The notes under the pieces: generated by a model
What the model was told of the DNA's origin: nothing
What the model saw: only the letters and a program-made list of their open reading frames with translations
Databases searched by the model: none
Program-made: the position numbers and the translations under genes
Part shown: positions 34,369 through 46,562 of the stretch, in pieces
How positions within the stretch are numbered: position 1 is the stretch's first letter
Layout: each line of letters begins with the position of its first letter
DNA from: Xenorhabdus doucetiae
GTDB taxonomy: Bacteria; Pseudomonadota; Gammaproteobacteria; Enterobacterales; Enterobacteriaceae
Assembly: GCF_000968195.1 (NCBI RefSeq)
Contig: NZ_FO704550.1
Location: 3,100,001-3,164,000, forward strand
Reading direction: 5' to 3'
Length of the DNA stretch: 64,000 nucleotides

Positions 34369-34800
34369 ATGACAAATAAAAATATTATTTTTGGGGTGTT
34401 GGTTATATTATCTACTAATGCTTATGCCTCTGAATGGTCTATTGATATTGGTTGTTTTACTTCCAGTGGTAAAAAACCAATAAACATAAAGTTATCTGAT
34501 ATGTATTTCAAAAAAGATAATGCCAGAGTTGGTTATGTTAAGTATGAAAATTCCCATATGGCTATACCAATTGCTTTGGTTAAGGAATATTCTGAAATAT
34601 TAGCTGAGGATAGGCCATATCAGTATACAACTGTATGGAATGAAATGATTCAAGGAAAATTTAATGGTTCGTATACGGTCATTTCACAGGGAGCAAGATA
34701 CTATGGTCTTACATATATAAATACAAGAGGAAAACAAGTAGATTTTGAGGAAAATTTGTCTGCTTATGACGCAGAAAGAAAAGATTGTATTTGGAAATAA
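34369..34800 (+). CDS. Secreted small protein, possible second immunity protein
   Basis: 143 residues from ATG 34369 (MTNKNIIFGVLVILSTNAYA), where AAAGGG lies upstream and a cleavable signal peptide ends at AYA-SEW; the open frame begins 18 codons earlier. Two cysteines (GCFTSS near the start of the mature part; DCIWK at the end) probably form a disulfide. No family recognised. Its place after the lipoprotein gene suggests another immunity or accessory protein. Confidence 0.55.
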   Translation: MTNKNIIFGVLVILSTNAYASEWSIDIGCFTSSGKKPINIKLSDMYFKKDNARVGYVKYENSHMAIPIALVKEYSEILAEDRPYQYTTVWNEMIQGKFNGSYTVISQGARYYGLTYINTRGKQVDFEENLSAYDAERKDCIWK

Positions 34801-34928
34801 CGACCTTATTTACATTTTTTTGTAATCGCTATTTCATGTTAAATGTGACCGCTTAGGCGGTCATTCTGAAATCAGTACGAGAAAAAAAATCGACCTAAAT
34901 TAACCAAGGGTGCCAGCAATATTGATAG
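34801..34928. terminator. Short spacer with hairpin
   Basis: GACCGC-ttag-GCGGTC at 34847-34862, without a clear T-run. It probably ends the lipase module. Confidence 0.4.
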
Positions 34929-35141
34929 AAAAGGACTGAATTAATACAATATGTGCAACACTCTTCCTCGTATAGACTTCCAACGGCGTTAGCCCATTTA
35001 GCAAACTGGAACAATGCGAAAACAAAAGATAATAGCATCCAAGGTAATGTTCTTCCAGCAGAAATAGCTTATGCGAACCGCCCCAATCATAATTGGGGCA
35101 GAGTGATTTTTGATAATAACAGCAAGGATATCTCAAAATGA
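34929..35141 (+). pseudogene. C-terminal stump of an effector-like gene
   Basis: An open frame of about 70 codons without a start of its own (TELIQYVQHSSSYRLPTALA ... NRPNHNWGRVIFDNNSK), whose stop overlaps the next start codon (ATGA). This tight coupling is usual for toxin and immunity genes, so it looks like the tail of a lost toxin. The family is not recognised. Confidence 0.45.
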
Positions 35142-35869
35142 GGAAAATCTTAATAATATTGCTAGTTTTGGTAATATTATCGCTAGGACTTGGTTGGGTT
35201 TATATACGTTTGTTAGCCGCCAGCTTTCAGCCTGCTACACCATTTGGCACGCGAGAGATAACTTATAAGCCTATTGTACGTAACAGCGAACCATTGCCTT
35301 ATAAACGGTGGGAATTTAAAATCAATACTCCAGAATATTTCCCTGCCAGCATTAGTTTTGTCCAGTTTTTGGATGAAGATAATTATATCGTACAAAAATT
35401 TATGAATGATGGCTCTAATTCAGATTATAGAAGTGTAAATACTTGGAATAAACGGATTGGAGGGGTATCCGATGTTATTAAAAACCATGGTGAAGCTTTG
35501 CCCCTATCATTGACAGTCTGTTGGGATTCAGTGATTGATAAAAAATCCTATCAAACACTATTTAAATTTTCACCATACGTTAGACAACTGATGCGTGAAC
35601 CTTCTGCCGGGCACTTAGTTAAAGATCGTGTATTCTATCGAGATAGAATTTTTATCGGATTAGCCCCCGGCGGAACTGCCAAGGCTTGGTTACGGGGCTA
35701 TGATAAAAACAACGGTGATAATATCTTAGTGGCCACAGGTGAATCGGTTTCTGGTGATAATATGACGATTTGTCGGGATAAAACAAACCATCCTGATGGT
35801 TATGGTGAATATTCCGAACATATCAAAAATTTTATCAAAGGGAAAAAATATCCTTACGGAGAGTGGTAA
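35138..35869 (+). CDS. DUF2931-family membrane-anchored protein, probable orphan immunity protein
   Basis: 243 residues: an N-terminal membrane helix (ILIILLVLVILSLGLGWVYI), then a periplasmic domain. KRWEFKINTPEYFPASISFV, LPLSLTVCWDSVIDKKSYQT, and FIGLAPGGTAKAWLRGYD are hallmarks of DUF2931, found as immunity-type proteins next to T6SS effectors. Its partner toxin is reduced to a C-terminal stump, so it may protect against toxins of sister strains. Followed by a strong terminator. Confidence 0.75.
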   Translation: MRKILIILLVLVILSLGLGWVYIRLLAASFQPATPFGTREITYKPIVRNSEPLPYKRWEFKINTPEYFPASISFVQFLDEDNYIVQKFMNDGSNSDYRSVNTWNKRIGGVSDVIKNHGEALPLSLTVCWDSVIDKKSYQTLFKFSPYVRQLMREPSAGHLVKDRVFYRDRIFIGLAPGGTAKAWLRGYDKNNGDNILVATGESVSGDNMTICRDKTNHPDGYGEYSEHIKNFIKGKKYPYGEW

Positions 35870-35899
35870 AGCGGTCACTTTGAGTTTTTCGCTTGTCTT

Positions 35900-35941
35900 C
35901 TCCGTGTTATCGGGCTAATAAATTAACCCGATAACACGGAG
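35900..35941 (+). terminator. Long perfect hairpin terminator after the DUF2931 gene
   Basis: 15-bp perfect stem CTCCGTGTTATCGGG / CCCGATAACACGGAG (35900-35914 and 35927-35941) with a 12-base loop. Confidence 0.7.
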
Positions 35942-35985
35942 ATCTGAAAAAATACCTGCCAGAAAAAAGGTTAACGCCTCACCCA

Positions 35986-36021
35986 CTCCTCATTTTTCTC
36001 CTCATTTTTCTCCTCATTTTT
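35986..36021. repeat. Three tandem 12-bp repeats
   Basis: Three direct copies of CTCCTCATTTTT. In noncoding DNA between the immunity gene and hsdM. Confidence 0.85.
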
Positions 36022-36401
36022 TAATCCCCGTTGTTCTGGTTAACAATGGTGGATTCCTGCCCGTTTCGGTTAATCAGCTCGTCATATTCTAACTTGGTTA
36101 ACCAGTGGCTGAAATTCTTCACGTTCACCCCCTCGCCTTTAAATCACACATACTCAGGGGGTGGGACAGGTCAGGCAATCTGCTGACATGTTTGGGCAGA
36201 TGAGCCTCCACCGCCTTTTTGGCCTGCTAATGTTTTGTAATATGCTGGTCGTCTTGGTTTATGCCAGCTTTGACTCCACTTCGGTACAGTAATTGATGTC
36301 AATCTACTTAAGTTGAACTTAATGCGCTATAAGTTAAAGCACTATATGTCTAGTGAGGTATAATCAAGTTACGTTTTTATGTCATTTTCCGGGTATCAAT
36401 C
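36022..36401. other. Relict sequence and hsd promoter region
   Basis: No intact gene. On the minus strand 36050-36130 can be read as FSHWLTKLEYDELINRNGQE, which looks like a coding remnant, but stops surround it. A TATAAT box lies at 36359-36364, 38 bp before the hsdM start, without a good -35 hexamer; it is the best candidate for the hsd promoter. Confidence 0.4.
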
Positions 36402-38762
36402 ATGTCTGACACTAACTTTTCTCAAACGGCGGCTTTTATCTGGTCGGTTGCTGACCTGCTTCGCGGTGATTTTAAACAATCTCAGTACGGTCGTGTGATC
36501 CTGCCTTTTACACTGCTGCGTCGTCTTGAGTGCGTGTTAGCCGCCACTAAAGATGCCGTGGTAGCCGAGGCTGAAAAACTGAAAACCAGCCCGCTGCCAG
36601 AAGAAGCAAAAGAGAAATTTCTGCTCCGGGCCAGCGGCCTGACATTCTTCAACTCCTCTCCGATGAACCTCGGAAAGATGGGGCAAAACGATATCGCGGT
36701 CAACCTGGAGAATTACATCCAGTCTTTCTCAAAAGATGCGCGTGAAATCTTCGAACACTTTAATTTCAGTGACTTTGTCAGCCTCTTACAGGATGCCAAT
36801 CTGTTGTTCAAAGTAGTGAAAAAATTCGCTACCACCGATCTCAGCCCGCAAAAAATATCTAACCATGATATGGGCTTAGTGTTTGAAGAATTAATCCGCC
36901 GTTTTGCGGAAAGCTCAAACGAGACGGCGGGAGAACATTTTACCCCGCGCGATATCGTACGTTTAACTACCTCGCTGGTATTTATGGAGGATGACGAAGC
37001 GTTATCGAAAGACGGCATTATCCGTACCATTTACGACCCAACAGCCGGGACTGGCGGATTCCTTTCTTCCGGCATGGAATACGTCCATGAACTGAACCCT
37101 AACGCGGTGATGCGCGCATTTGGTCAGGAGCTGAACCCGGAATCTTACGCTATCTGTAAAGCCGACATGCTGATCAAAGGTCAGGACGTCAGCCGCATCA
37201 AACTGGGCAATACCCTTTCTAACGACCAGCTACCGCAGGACCAGTTTGACTACATGCTGTCTAACCCACCGTTTGGCGTGGACTGGAAAAAGATTGAAGG
37301 CGAGATCAACGACGAACACCAGATAAAAGGCTTTAACGGACGTTTTGGCCCTGGTTTGCCACGTGTGTCTGATGGTTCGCTGCTGTTCCTGCTGCACCTT
37401 ATCAGCAAAATGCGCGACAGCCACAATGTTGATGGCACCGTGACTAATGGTGGGCGTATCGGAATTATCCTCAACGGTTCGCCGCTATTTACCGGCGGGG
37501 CAGGCAGCGGTGAAAGTGAAATCCGTCGCTATATTCTGGAAGCCGACTTACTGGAAGGCATTGTCGCGCTGCCGACCGATATGTTCTACAACACGGGTAT
37601 TGCGACCTACGTCTGGATCCTGTCGAATAAGAAAGCGTCAGAGCGCAAAGGCAAAGTACAGTTGATTGATGGTACTCACCTATGCGGCAAAATGCGTAAG
37701 TCGCTGGGTTCTAAACGTAATCTGATGAGTGAAGATGATATTAAACTCATCACCCGCACCTTTGGTGATTTTGAGGTTGTGGATACCACGCCGTTGGAAG
37801 ATTTGGGACTGGAAAAAGCCGCAGAGCAAAAATCCAACCGTGGTCGTCGGTCTGCCACCGTTAAAACCGAAGCGCCGAAAACCTTCGCCAGCAAAATCTT
37901 TAACAGCACTGACTTTGGCTATCGCCGCCTGACGATTGAACGCCCGCTGCGTTTGTCTGCCCAAGTGACCGATGAGGCCATCGCCTCTCTGCGCTTTGCA
38001 CCGAAGCCGTTTAACGCGCCAATGGAACGTCTGCATGACGAGTTCGCTGCACAGTGGCAGGATGATAACTATGGTGATTTCTCAGAGATTGAAGCGGAAG
38101 CCCGTGGCATCATCAAAAAGGAATTTGTTGAGTTGAAAGAGAAGCAAATTAAAGACCTGCTAGACAGTAAACTTTGGCTGGCGCAGCGTGCGTTAATGGA
38201 GAAAGCGCAGCAGATTCAGACGGCATTGGGTGCACAGGCAGGTGGCAAAACGTTAGTCAGCGATGACTTCAACCAGTTCCAGCTCACTTTGAAAGGAGCA
38301 CTGAAAACCGCAGGTGTTAAGCTGGATACCAAAGAGAACAAACAGTTTATCGGTGCTATTACCACCAAAAATCCTGACGCCGAGCCGGTTGTGAAAAAGG
38401 TGCTGAAAGAAGCTGCCCAGCCACTGTATGGTGCGTTTGAGTACAAAGGCAAAGTGGTGGAGTTTGAGCAGGACGGTGACCTGCGTGATAACGAAAACGT
38501 TCCGCTGAATCCGGCTGTATCTACCAGCGCTCTGATTGAGAATTACTTCAAAGCGGAAGTGCTGCCGCATGTGGCCGATGCCTGGATTAATGCCGATAAG
38601 CGCGATGCGAAAGACGGAGAAGTGGGTGTTGTCGGTTATGAAATTCCGTTTAACCGCCATTTCTACGTTTATCAGCCGCCGCGTCCGCTGGAAGAGATTG
38701 ATGCCGATCTGGATGCAGTGAGCGCCGAGATTATGAAGCTGCTGCAAGAGGTGCATTCCTGA
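36402..38762 (+). CDS. hsdM: Type I restriction-modification DNA methyltransferase subunit
   Basis: 786 residues, longer than the classic 500-550. N-terminal helical domain (FIWSVADLLRGDFKQSQYGR), SAM-binding YDPTAGTGGFLSSGMEY at about residue 210, and the catalytic LSNPPFGVDW at about 285, so it is an N6-adenine methylase. The C-terminal 250 residues are an extra, charged region. HsdM2HsdS methylates the recognition site; with HsdR it restricts. Its stop overlaps the hsdS start by one base. Base composition is clearly more GC-rich than the T6SS/Pir region before it, suggesting a separate origin. Confidence 0.93.
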   Translation: MSDTNFSQTAAFIWSVADLLRGDFKQSQYGRVILPFTLLRRLECVLAATKDAVVAEAEKLKTSPLPEEAKEKFLLRASGLTFFNSSPMNLGKMGQNDIAVNLENYIQSFSKDAREIFEHFNFSDFVSLLQDANLLFKVVKKFATTDLSPQKISNHDMGLVFEELIRRFAESSNETAGEHFTPRDIVRLTTSLVFMEDDEALSKDGIIRTIYDPTAGTGGFLSSGMEYVHELNPNAVMRAFGQELNPESYAICKADMLIKGQDVSRIKLGNTLSNDQLPQDQFDYMLSNPPFGVDWKKIEGEINDEHQIKGFNGRFGPGLPRVSDGSLLFLLHLISKMRDSHNVDGTVTNGGRIGIILNGSPLFTGGAGSGESEIRRYILEADLLEGIVALPTDMFYNTGIATYVWILSNKKASERKGKVQLIDGTHLCGKMRKSLGSKRNLMSEDDIKLITRTFGDFEVVDTTPLEDLGLEKAAEQKSNRGRRSATVKTEAPKTFASKIFNSTDFGYRRLTIERPLRLSAQVTDEAIASLRFAPKPFNAPMERLHDEFAAQWQDDNYGDFSEIEAEARGIIKKEFVELKEKQIKDLLDSKLWLAQRALMEKAQQIQTALGAQAGGKTLVSDDFNQFQLTLKGALKTAGVKLDTKENKQFIGAITTKNPDAEPVVKKVLKEAAQPLYGAFEYKGKVVEFEQDGDLRDNENVPLNPAVSTSALIENYFKAEVLPHVADAWINADKRDAKDGEVGVVGYEIPFNRHFYVYQPPRPLEEIDADLDAVSAEIMKLLQEVHS

Positions 38763-40128
38763 TGGCGAAATATAAGGCGTATCCGGAATATAAGGATTCT
38801 GGGGTTGAGTGGTTGGGTGAAGTACCTTGTCACTGGAAAGTGATATCTATATCTAGATTATTTTTTAGAACGAAGCGTGCTGGGTATACAGAAAAAGAAT
38901 TACTTTCTGTTTATCGGGATTATGGCGTTATACCCAAATCCAGTAGAGAAGATAACAATAACAAACCTTCAGAGGACTTATCACCTTATCAGTTAGTACA
39001 ACCCAATGATTTGGTAATGAATAAGATGAAGGCCTGGCAAGGTTCTATCGCAATTTCAGAGTATGAAGGGATAGTCAGTCCTGCATATTTTGTTTATCAA
39101 CCAAATAAGGTTCTTTTTGAACAAGCATATCCAAGATATGTTCATTATTTACTTCGCAATCCGATTTATGTTACTCAATATCTGAGTTGTTCCAAGGGCA
39201 TACGTGTAAATCAGTGGGATCTAGATCCTGACGAATTTAGAAAAATTGAACTGCTTTTGCCTACCAAGCACGAACAGAAAAAAATATACAGTTTTCTCGA
39301 CCACGAAACCGCAAAAATTGATAACCTAATTGACAAGCAAAAGCAACTTATTGAACTGCTAAAAGAAAAACGCCAGGCAGTGATTAGTCATGCCGTAACC
39401 AACGGGCTAAATCCTGATGTGCCGATGAAAGATTCTGGTGTTGAGTGGTTGGGTGAAGTGCCGGAACATTGGGTTGTTGCTCAATTAAAGTTTAATACTT
39501 TAGAAATGCAAACAGGTCCATTCGGTAGTCAGTTGCATGCTGAAGATTATATAGTTGATGGTATTCCATTAATAAACCCCGCGCATATGAATTCAGGTGA
39601 AATTATACCTGATTTACAGGTCACTGTTGATGAAGCAACACAGAAAAGATTAGAGAGACATAAGTTATTAGATGGTGAAATCATCTTTTCTCGTCGTGGT
39701 GAATTAGGAAGGTGTGCGGTTGTAAAAAAAGAGCATGAAGGTTGGTTATGCGGGACTGGTAGTCTAAAAGCTAAACTCACAAAAAAAATCATTCCAGACT
39801 ATGCATATATTCTAATTTCTTCAGAGGGCGTTGTTTCAGAACTGATATTGGAGTCTAAAGGCTCGACAATGGCAAATTTGAATACTGAAACCTTGGGACG
39901 CGTTCGATTACCTGTTCCGCCAATTAGAGAGCAAGAGGCAATATTGGACTACATCAAAGTGATTTCTGATAAATATGATTATTTAATTCTTTCAGCAGAC
40001 ACTGCAATTAGGCTTATGCAAGAACGCCGCACCGCCCTAATCTCCGCTGCCGTCATCGGAAAAATCGACGTTCGCAACTGGGTTGCACCGAACACGCAGG
40101 ATGTTGAGGAGTCACAGGAGGCCGCCGC

Positions 40129-40132
<4 letters not shown>
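38762..40132 (+). CDS. hsdS: Type I restriction-modification specificity subunit
   Basis: 456 residues with two target-recognition domains: residues 1-200 (KDSGVEWLGEVPCHWKVISI...) and about 220-420 (KDSGVEWLGEVPEHWVVAQL...), each followed by a coiled helix with L-rich EKRQAVISHAV and ERRTALISAAV. The two TRD starts are near-identical DNA (38795-38826 and 39431-39462), which can serve for domain exchange. Recognition sequence cannot be read. More AT-rich than hsdM and hsdR, as is usual for these variable subunits. The stop overlaps the hsdR start. Confidence 0.93.
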
Positions 40133-43377
<3,245 letters not shown>

Positions 43378-43578
43378 GTTTTTAGTTGGCAGTAATAACG
43401 GGTGCTTTAGCTCGCTTGATCACTAAGTCTGTCAGACTCATAACCCACCACAAAAAACCATACAACAAATTGTGTAGATTTAGAAAGACAACACTGGACT
43501 TAGAGAGAATGAAATACTGATAACTCTTTTATTTTACTGGGCTTAGTGGACTTTTATTGACTTCAAGAGAGGTTAATC

Positions 43579-43652
43579 TGGAGCGAGTGAAGGGAATCGA
43601 ACCCTCATATAGAGCTTGGGAAGCTCTCGTTCTGCCATTGAACTACACTCGC
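43579..43652 (-). tRNA. glyU: tRNA-Gly (anticodon CCC)
   Basis: The cloverleaf reads on the minus strand: acceptor GCGAGTG paired with CACTCGC, discriminator T and encoded CCA, anticodon loop TTCCCAA (anticodon CCC), T-arm GAGGGTTCGATTCCCTT. It closely matches E. coli glyU. tRNA genes are common island insertion points, and the hsd operon ends 200 bp away, but I found no duplicated 3' end elsewhere. Confidence 0.95.
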
Positions 43653-43763
43653 ATCAACGAAATGTGCTGTCAAATATATACCTGTTACTGAATCTCAGCA
43701 AGTAGTATATCGTTAATATTTGTCTATATTTCAGTCAGCTGTTTAAGTATTTTTAATGAATAT

Positions 43764-43801
43764 AAAAAAACGTCCTGCCCGGTTAACCAGACAAGACGTT
43801 T
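43764..43801 (-). terminator. Rho-independent terminator of lysS
   Basis: On the minus strand a 15-bp stem (AAACGTCTTGTCTGG / CCGGGCAGGACGTTT with G-U pairs) and a TTAA loop, followed by seven T. It lies 23 bp after lysS. Confidence 0.9.
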
Positions 43802-43823
43802 AACGGGTTTTAATCAAAAATGA

Positions 43824-45338
43824 TTACTTATGCGGACGCATCGCCGGGAACAGGATAACGTCACGGATGGTATGGCTGTCAGTAAACAACATCACCATAC
43901 GGTCGATACCAATCCCTAAACCCGCTGTTGGTGGCAAGCCGTGCTCCAACGCAGTGATGTAGTCTTCATCATAGAACATCGCTTCGTCATCACCTTGATC
44001 TTTCTGACGAACCTGCTCGGCAAAACGCTCTGCCTGATCTTCCGCGTCGTTCAGCTCCGAGAAGCCGTTACCAATTTCACGGCCGCCGATAAAGAATTCA
44101 AAACGATCGGTAATGAATGGGTTATCATCGTTACGACGCGCCAGAGGAGAAACTTCTGCCGGATATTGCGTAATAAAGGTCGGCTGAATCAGGTGGCTTT
44201 CAGCGGTTTCTTCAAAAATTTCACACTGAATACGACCCAGGCCCCAGCCTTTTTCAACATCAATGCCCAAGGATTTCGCGATAGCAACCGCTTTATCCAT
44301 ATCATCCAGATCGGCCATGTTGGTTTCTGGACGATATTTGCAGATCGCTTCTTTCATGGTCAGTTTGGCAAAAGGCTGACCAAAATCAAACTCTTGTTCG
44401 CCATATTTTACCAAGGTTGTTCCCAGCACTTCTTGGGTCAAAGTCCGGAACAGCTCTTCGGTCAGGACGATCAGATCTTGGTAATCCGCATACGCCATAT
44501 AGAGTTCCATCATGGTGAACTCTGGGTTGTGGCGCGGAGAAACACCTTCGTTACGGAAGTTGCGGTTGATTTCGAAAACACGCTCAAAACCACCGACCAC
44601 CAGACGTTTCAGGTACAGTTCCGGCGCGATGCGCAGGTACATGTCGATATCCAGCGCGTTATGGTGCGTGATAAATGGACGCGCACTGGCACCACCGGGG
44701 ATCGCCTGCATCATTGGCGTTTCAACTTCCATGAAGTCTTTTTTGATCATGAAGTTGCGTAATGCCGACATCACACGGGAACGGATCTGGAATGCCTTGC
44801 GTGATTCATCATTCGAGATCAGATCCAAATAGCGCTGACGATAGCGCATTTCCTGATCCGCCAAACCGTGGAATTTATCCGGCAGCGGGCGCAGTGCTTT
44901 GGTCAGCAGATGCAGTTCAGTACAATGGATGGAAAGTTCACCCGTTTGAGTTTTAAACAGCTTACCGCGTGCGCCTAAAATGTCACCCAAATCCCATTTC
45001 TTGAACTGAGTGTTGTAAATGCCTTCCGGCAGGTCGTCACGGGAAACGTAGATCTGAATGCGGCCGCCCATGTCTTGCAGGGTAGCAAAAGAGGCCTTAC
45101 CCATGATGCGGCGTGTCATCATGCGACCGGCCACGCTCACTTCGATATCCAGCGCTTCCAGCTCTTCCTTGGTCTTGTCATCGTATTTTGCGTGCAGATC
45201 TTCGGAAATGTTTTCGCGACGAAAATCATTGGGGAAAGCAATACCGTTGCTGCGCAGGGCAGCCAGTTTTTCACGGCGGGTTTTCAGTTCGTTATTTAAA
45301 TCAGGAGCCTGTTCAGCACCTTGCTGTTGTTGTGACAT
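43824..45338 (-). CDS. lysS: Lysyl-tRNA synthetase, class II
   Basis: 504 residues, the normal length. N-terminal anticodon-binding OB-fold (VAGRMMTRRIMGKASFATLQ), class II motif 2 (FRNEGVSPRHNPEFTMMELY) and motif 3 (GLGIGIDRMVML). It charges tRNA-Lys. It follows prfB by 9 bp, the conserved prfB-lysS operon. Start ATG at 45336-45338 after AGGAAC. Confidence 0.98.
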   Translation of the reverse strand: MSQQQQGAEQAPDLNNELKTRREKLAALRSNGIAFPNDFRRENISEDLHAKYDDKTKEELEALDIEVSVAGRMMTRRIMGKASFATLQDMGGRIQIYVSRDDLPEGIYNTQFKKWDLGDILGARGKLFKTQTGELSIHCTELHLLTKALRPLPDKFHGLADQEMRYRQRYLDLISNDESRKAFQIRSRVMSALRNFMIKKDFMEVETPMMQAIPGGASARPFITHHNALDIDMYLRIAPELYLKRLVVGGFERVFEINRNFRNEGVSPRHNPEFTMMELYMAYADYQDLIVLTEELFRTLTQEVLGTTLVKYGEQEFDFGQPFAKLTMKEAICKYRPETNMADLDDMDKAVAIAKSLGIDVEKGWGLGRIQCEIFEETAESHLIQPTFITQYPAEVSPLARRNDDNPFITDRFEFFIGGREIGNGFSELNDAEDQAERFAEQVRQKDQGDDEAMFYDEDYITALEHGLPPTAGLGIGIDRMVMLFTDSHTIRDVILFPAMRPHK

Positions 45339-45347
45339 TTTAGTTCC

Positions 45348-46446
45348 TCATAGGCCAGCTTTTAGGCTTGCTTCAATGAATTTGTCCAAATCCCCATCCA
45401 GCACAGATTGGGTATTGCGGGTTTCTACACCGGTACGCAAATCCTTAATGCGGGAATCATCCAAAACGTAAGAACGGATCTGGCTGCCCCAACCGATGTC
45501 CGATTTATTCTCTTCCATTGCTTGCTTATCGGCATTCTTCTTCTGCATTTCCAGTTCGTACAGTTTTGCTTTCAACTGTTTCATCGCCTGGTCTTTGTTT
45601 TTATGCTGAGAACGGTCGGTCTGACATTGGGTGACAACCCCCGTCGGTACGTGGGTGATACGTACTGCCGATTCGGTTTTGTTAACGTGCTGACCACCCG
45701 CACCAGAGGCACGGTATACATCAATGCGCAAATCCGCCGGGTTGATTTCGATATCAATATCATCATCCACTTCGGGATAGATAAAGGCAGAGCTGAATGA
45801 TGTATGGCGGCGACCACCTGAATCAAAAGGACTCTTGCGGACTAAACGATGGACGCCCGTTTCGGTGCGCAACCAACCGTAAGCATATTCACCTATGATC
45901 TTGATGGTGGCGGATTTCAAACCGGCAACTTCACCATCGGACTCTTCAATGATTTCAGTCTTAAAGCCCTTGGATTCAGCCCAACGCAGGTACATGCGCA
46001 TCAACATGCTGGCCCAATCCTGAGCCTCTGTTCCCCCCGAACCTGCCTGAAGATCCAGATAGCAGTTTGCGCTATCATATTCGCCGGAGAACATGCGACG
46101 GAATTCAAGTTGGCCGAGTTTTTCTTCTAACTGTTCCAATTCAGCAACGGCTTCATTGAAGGTCTCTTCGTCATTAGCTTCAACGGCCAATTCCAGCAGG
46201 CCGTTCACATCTTCCAATCCTTGGGAGAGCTGATCAATGGTTTCTACGATGATTTCAAGTGATGAACGCTCTTTACCCAACGCCTGTGCCCGCTCCGGTT
46301 CATTCCAGACATCAGGCTGTTCAAGTTCAGCATTGACTTCTTCTAAACGTTCTTTCTTGGCATCATAGTCAAAGATACCCCCTCAGAACGGCTGTCCGCT
46401 CAGACAGGTCCTGAATGTGATTTTTTACCGGATTAATTTCAAACAT
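45348..46446 (-). CDS. prfB: Peptide chain release factor 2, with programmed +1 frameshift
   Basis: Two joined frames, 46446-46372 then 46370-45348, give about 365 residues. The first 25 codons start MFEINPVKNHIQDLSERTAV and reach the in-frame TGA at 46369-46371; +1 slippage restores the long frame (...NEPERAQALGKERSSLE...). The peptide-release motif GGQ occurs in SGAGGQHVNKTESA, and the domain structure is normal for RF2, which reads UGA and UAA. Low RF2 favours the slip, so the protein regulates itself. Confidence 0.97.
46368..46383 (-). promoter_or_regulatory. RF2 autoregulatory +1 frameshift site
   Basis: AGGGGGTATCTTTGAC on the minus strand: internal Shine-Dalgarno-like AGGGGG, slippery CTT and the in-frame TGA stop followed by C. 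Identical in form to the E. coli prfB site. Confidence 0.96.
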
Positions 46447-46562
46447 ATTTTGTGTCTTATACGTTGTGTATTATGAATAAACGATGGTCGCATGGAGTTT
46501 TTCGAACCGTGCATTGTAACGGATCTGGCAGAGGGTTTATAGCCTTCGTCTTTTAAGTTCAT

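Noticed and set aside
43381..43578. Attachment-site duplication between the hsd operon and the tRNA gene
   Set aside because: I looked for a second copy of the tRNA 3' end near 36 kb and in the accessory DNA and saw none.
44512..44832. Open frames opposite lysS, prfB and recJ
   Set aside because: Shadows of strongly conserved genes; the codon pattern belongs to the minus strand.
46369..46371. In-frame stop near the start of prfB, as if the gene were broken
   Set aside because: It is the conserved RF2 autoregulatory frameshift, with the AGGGGG element and CTT-TGA-C.
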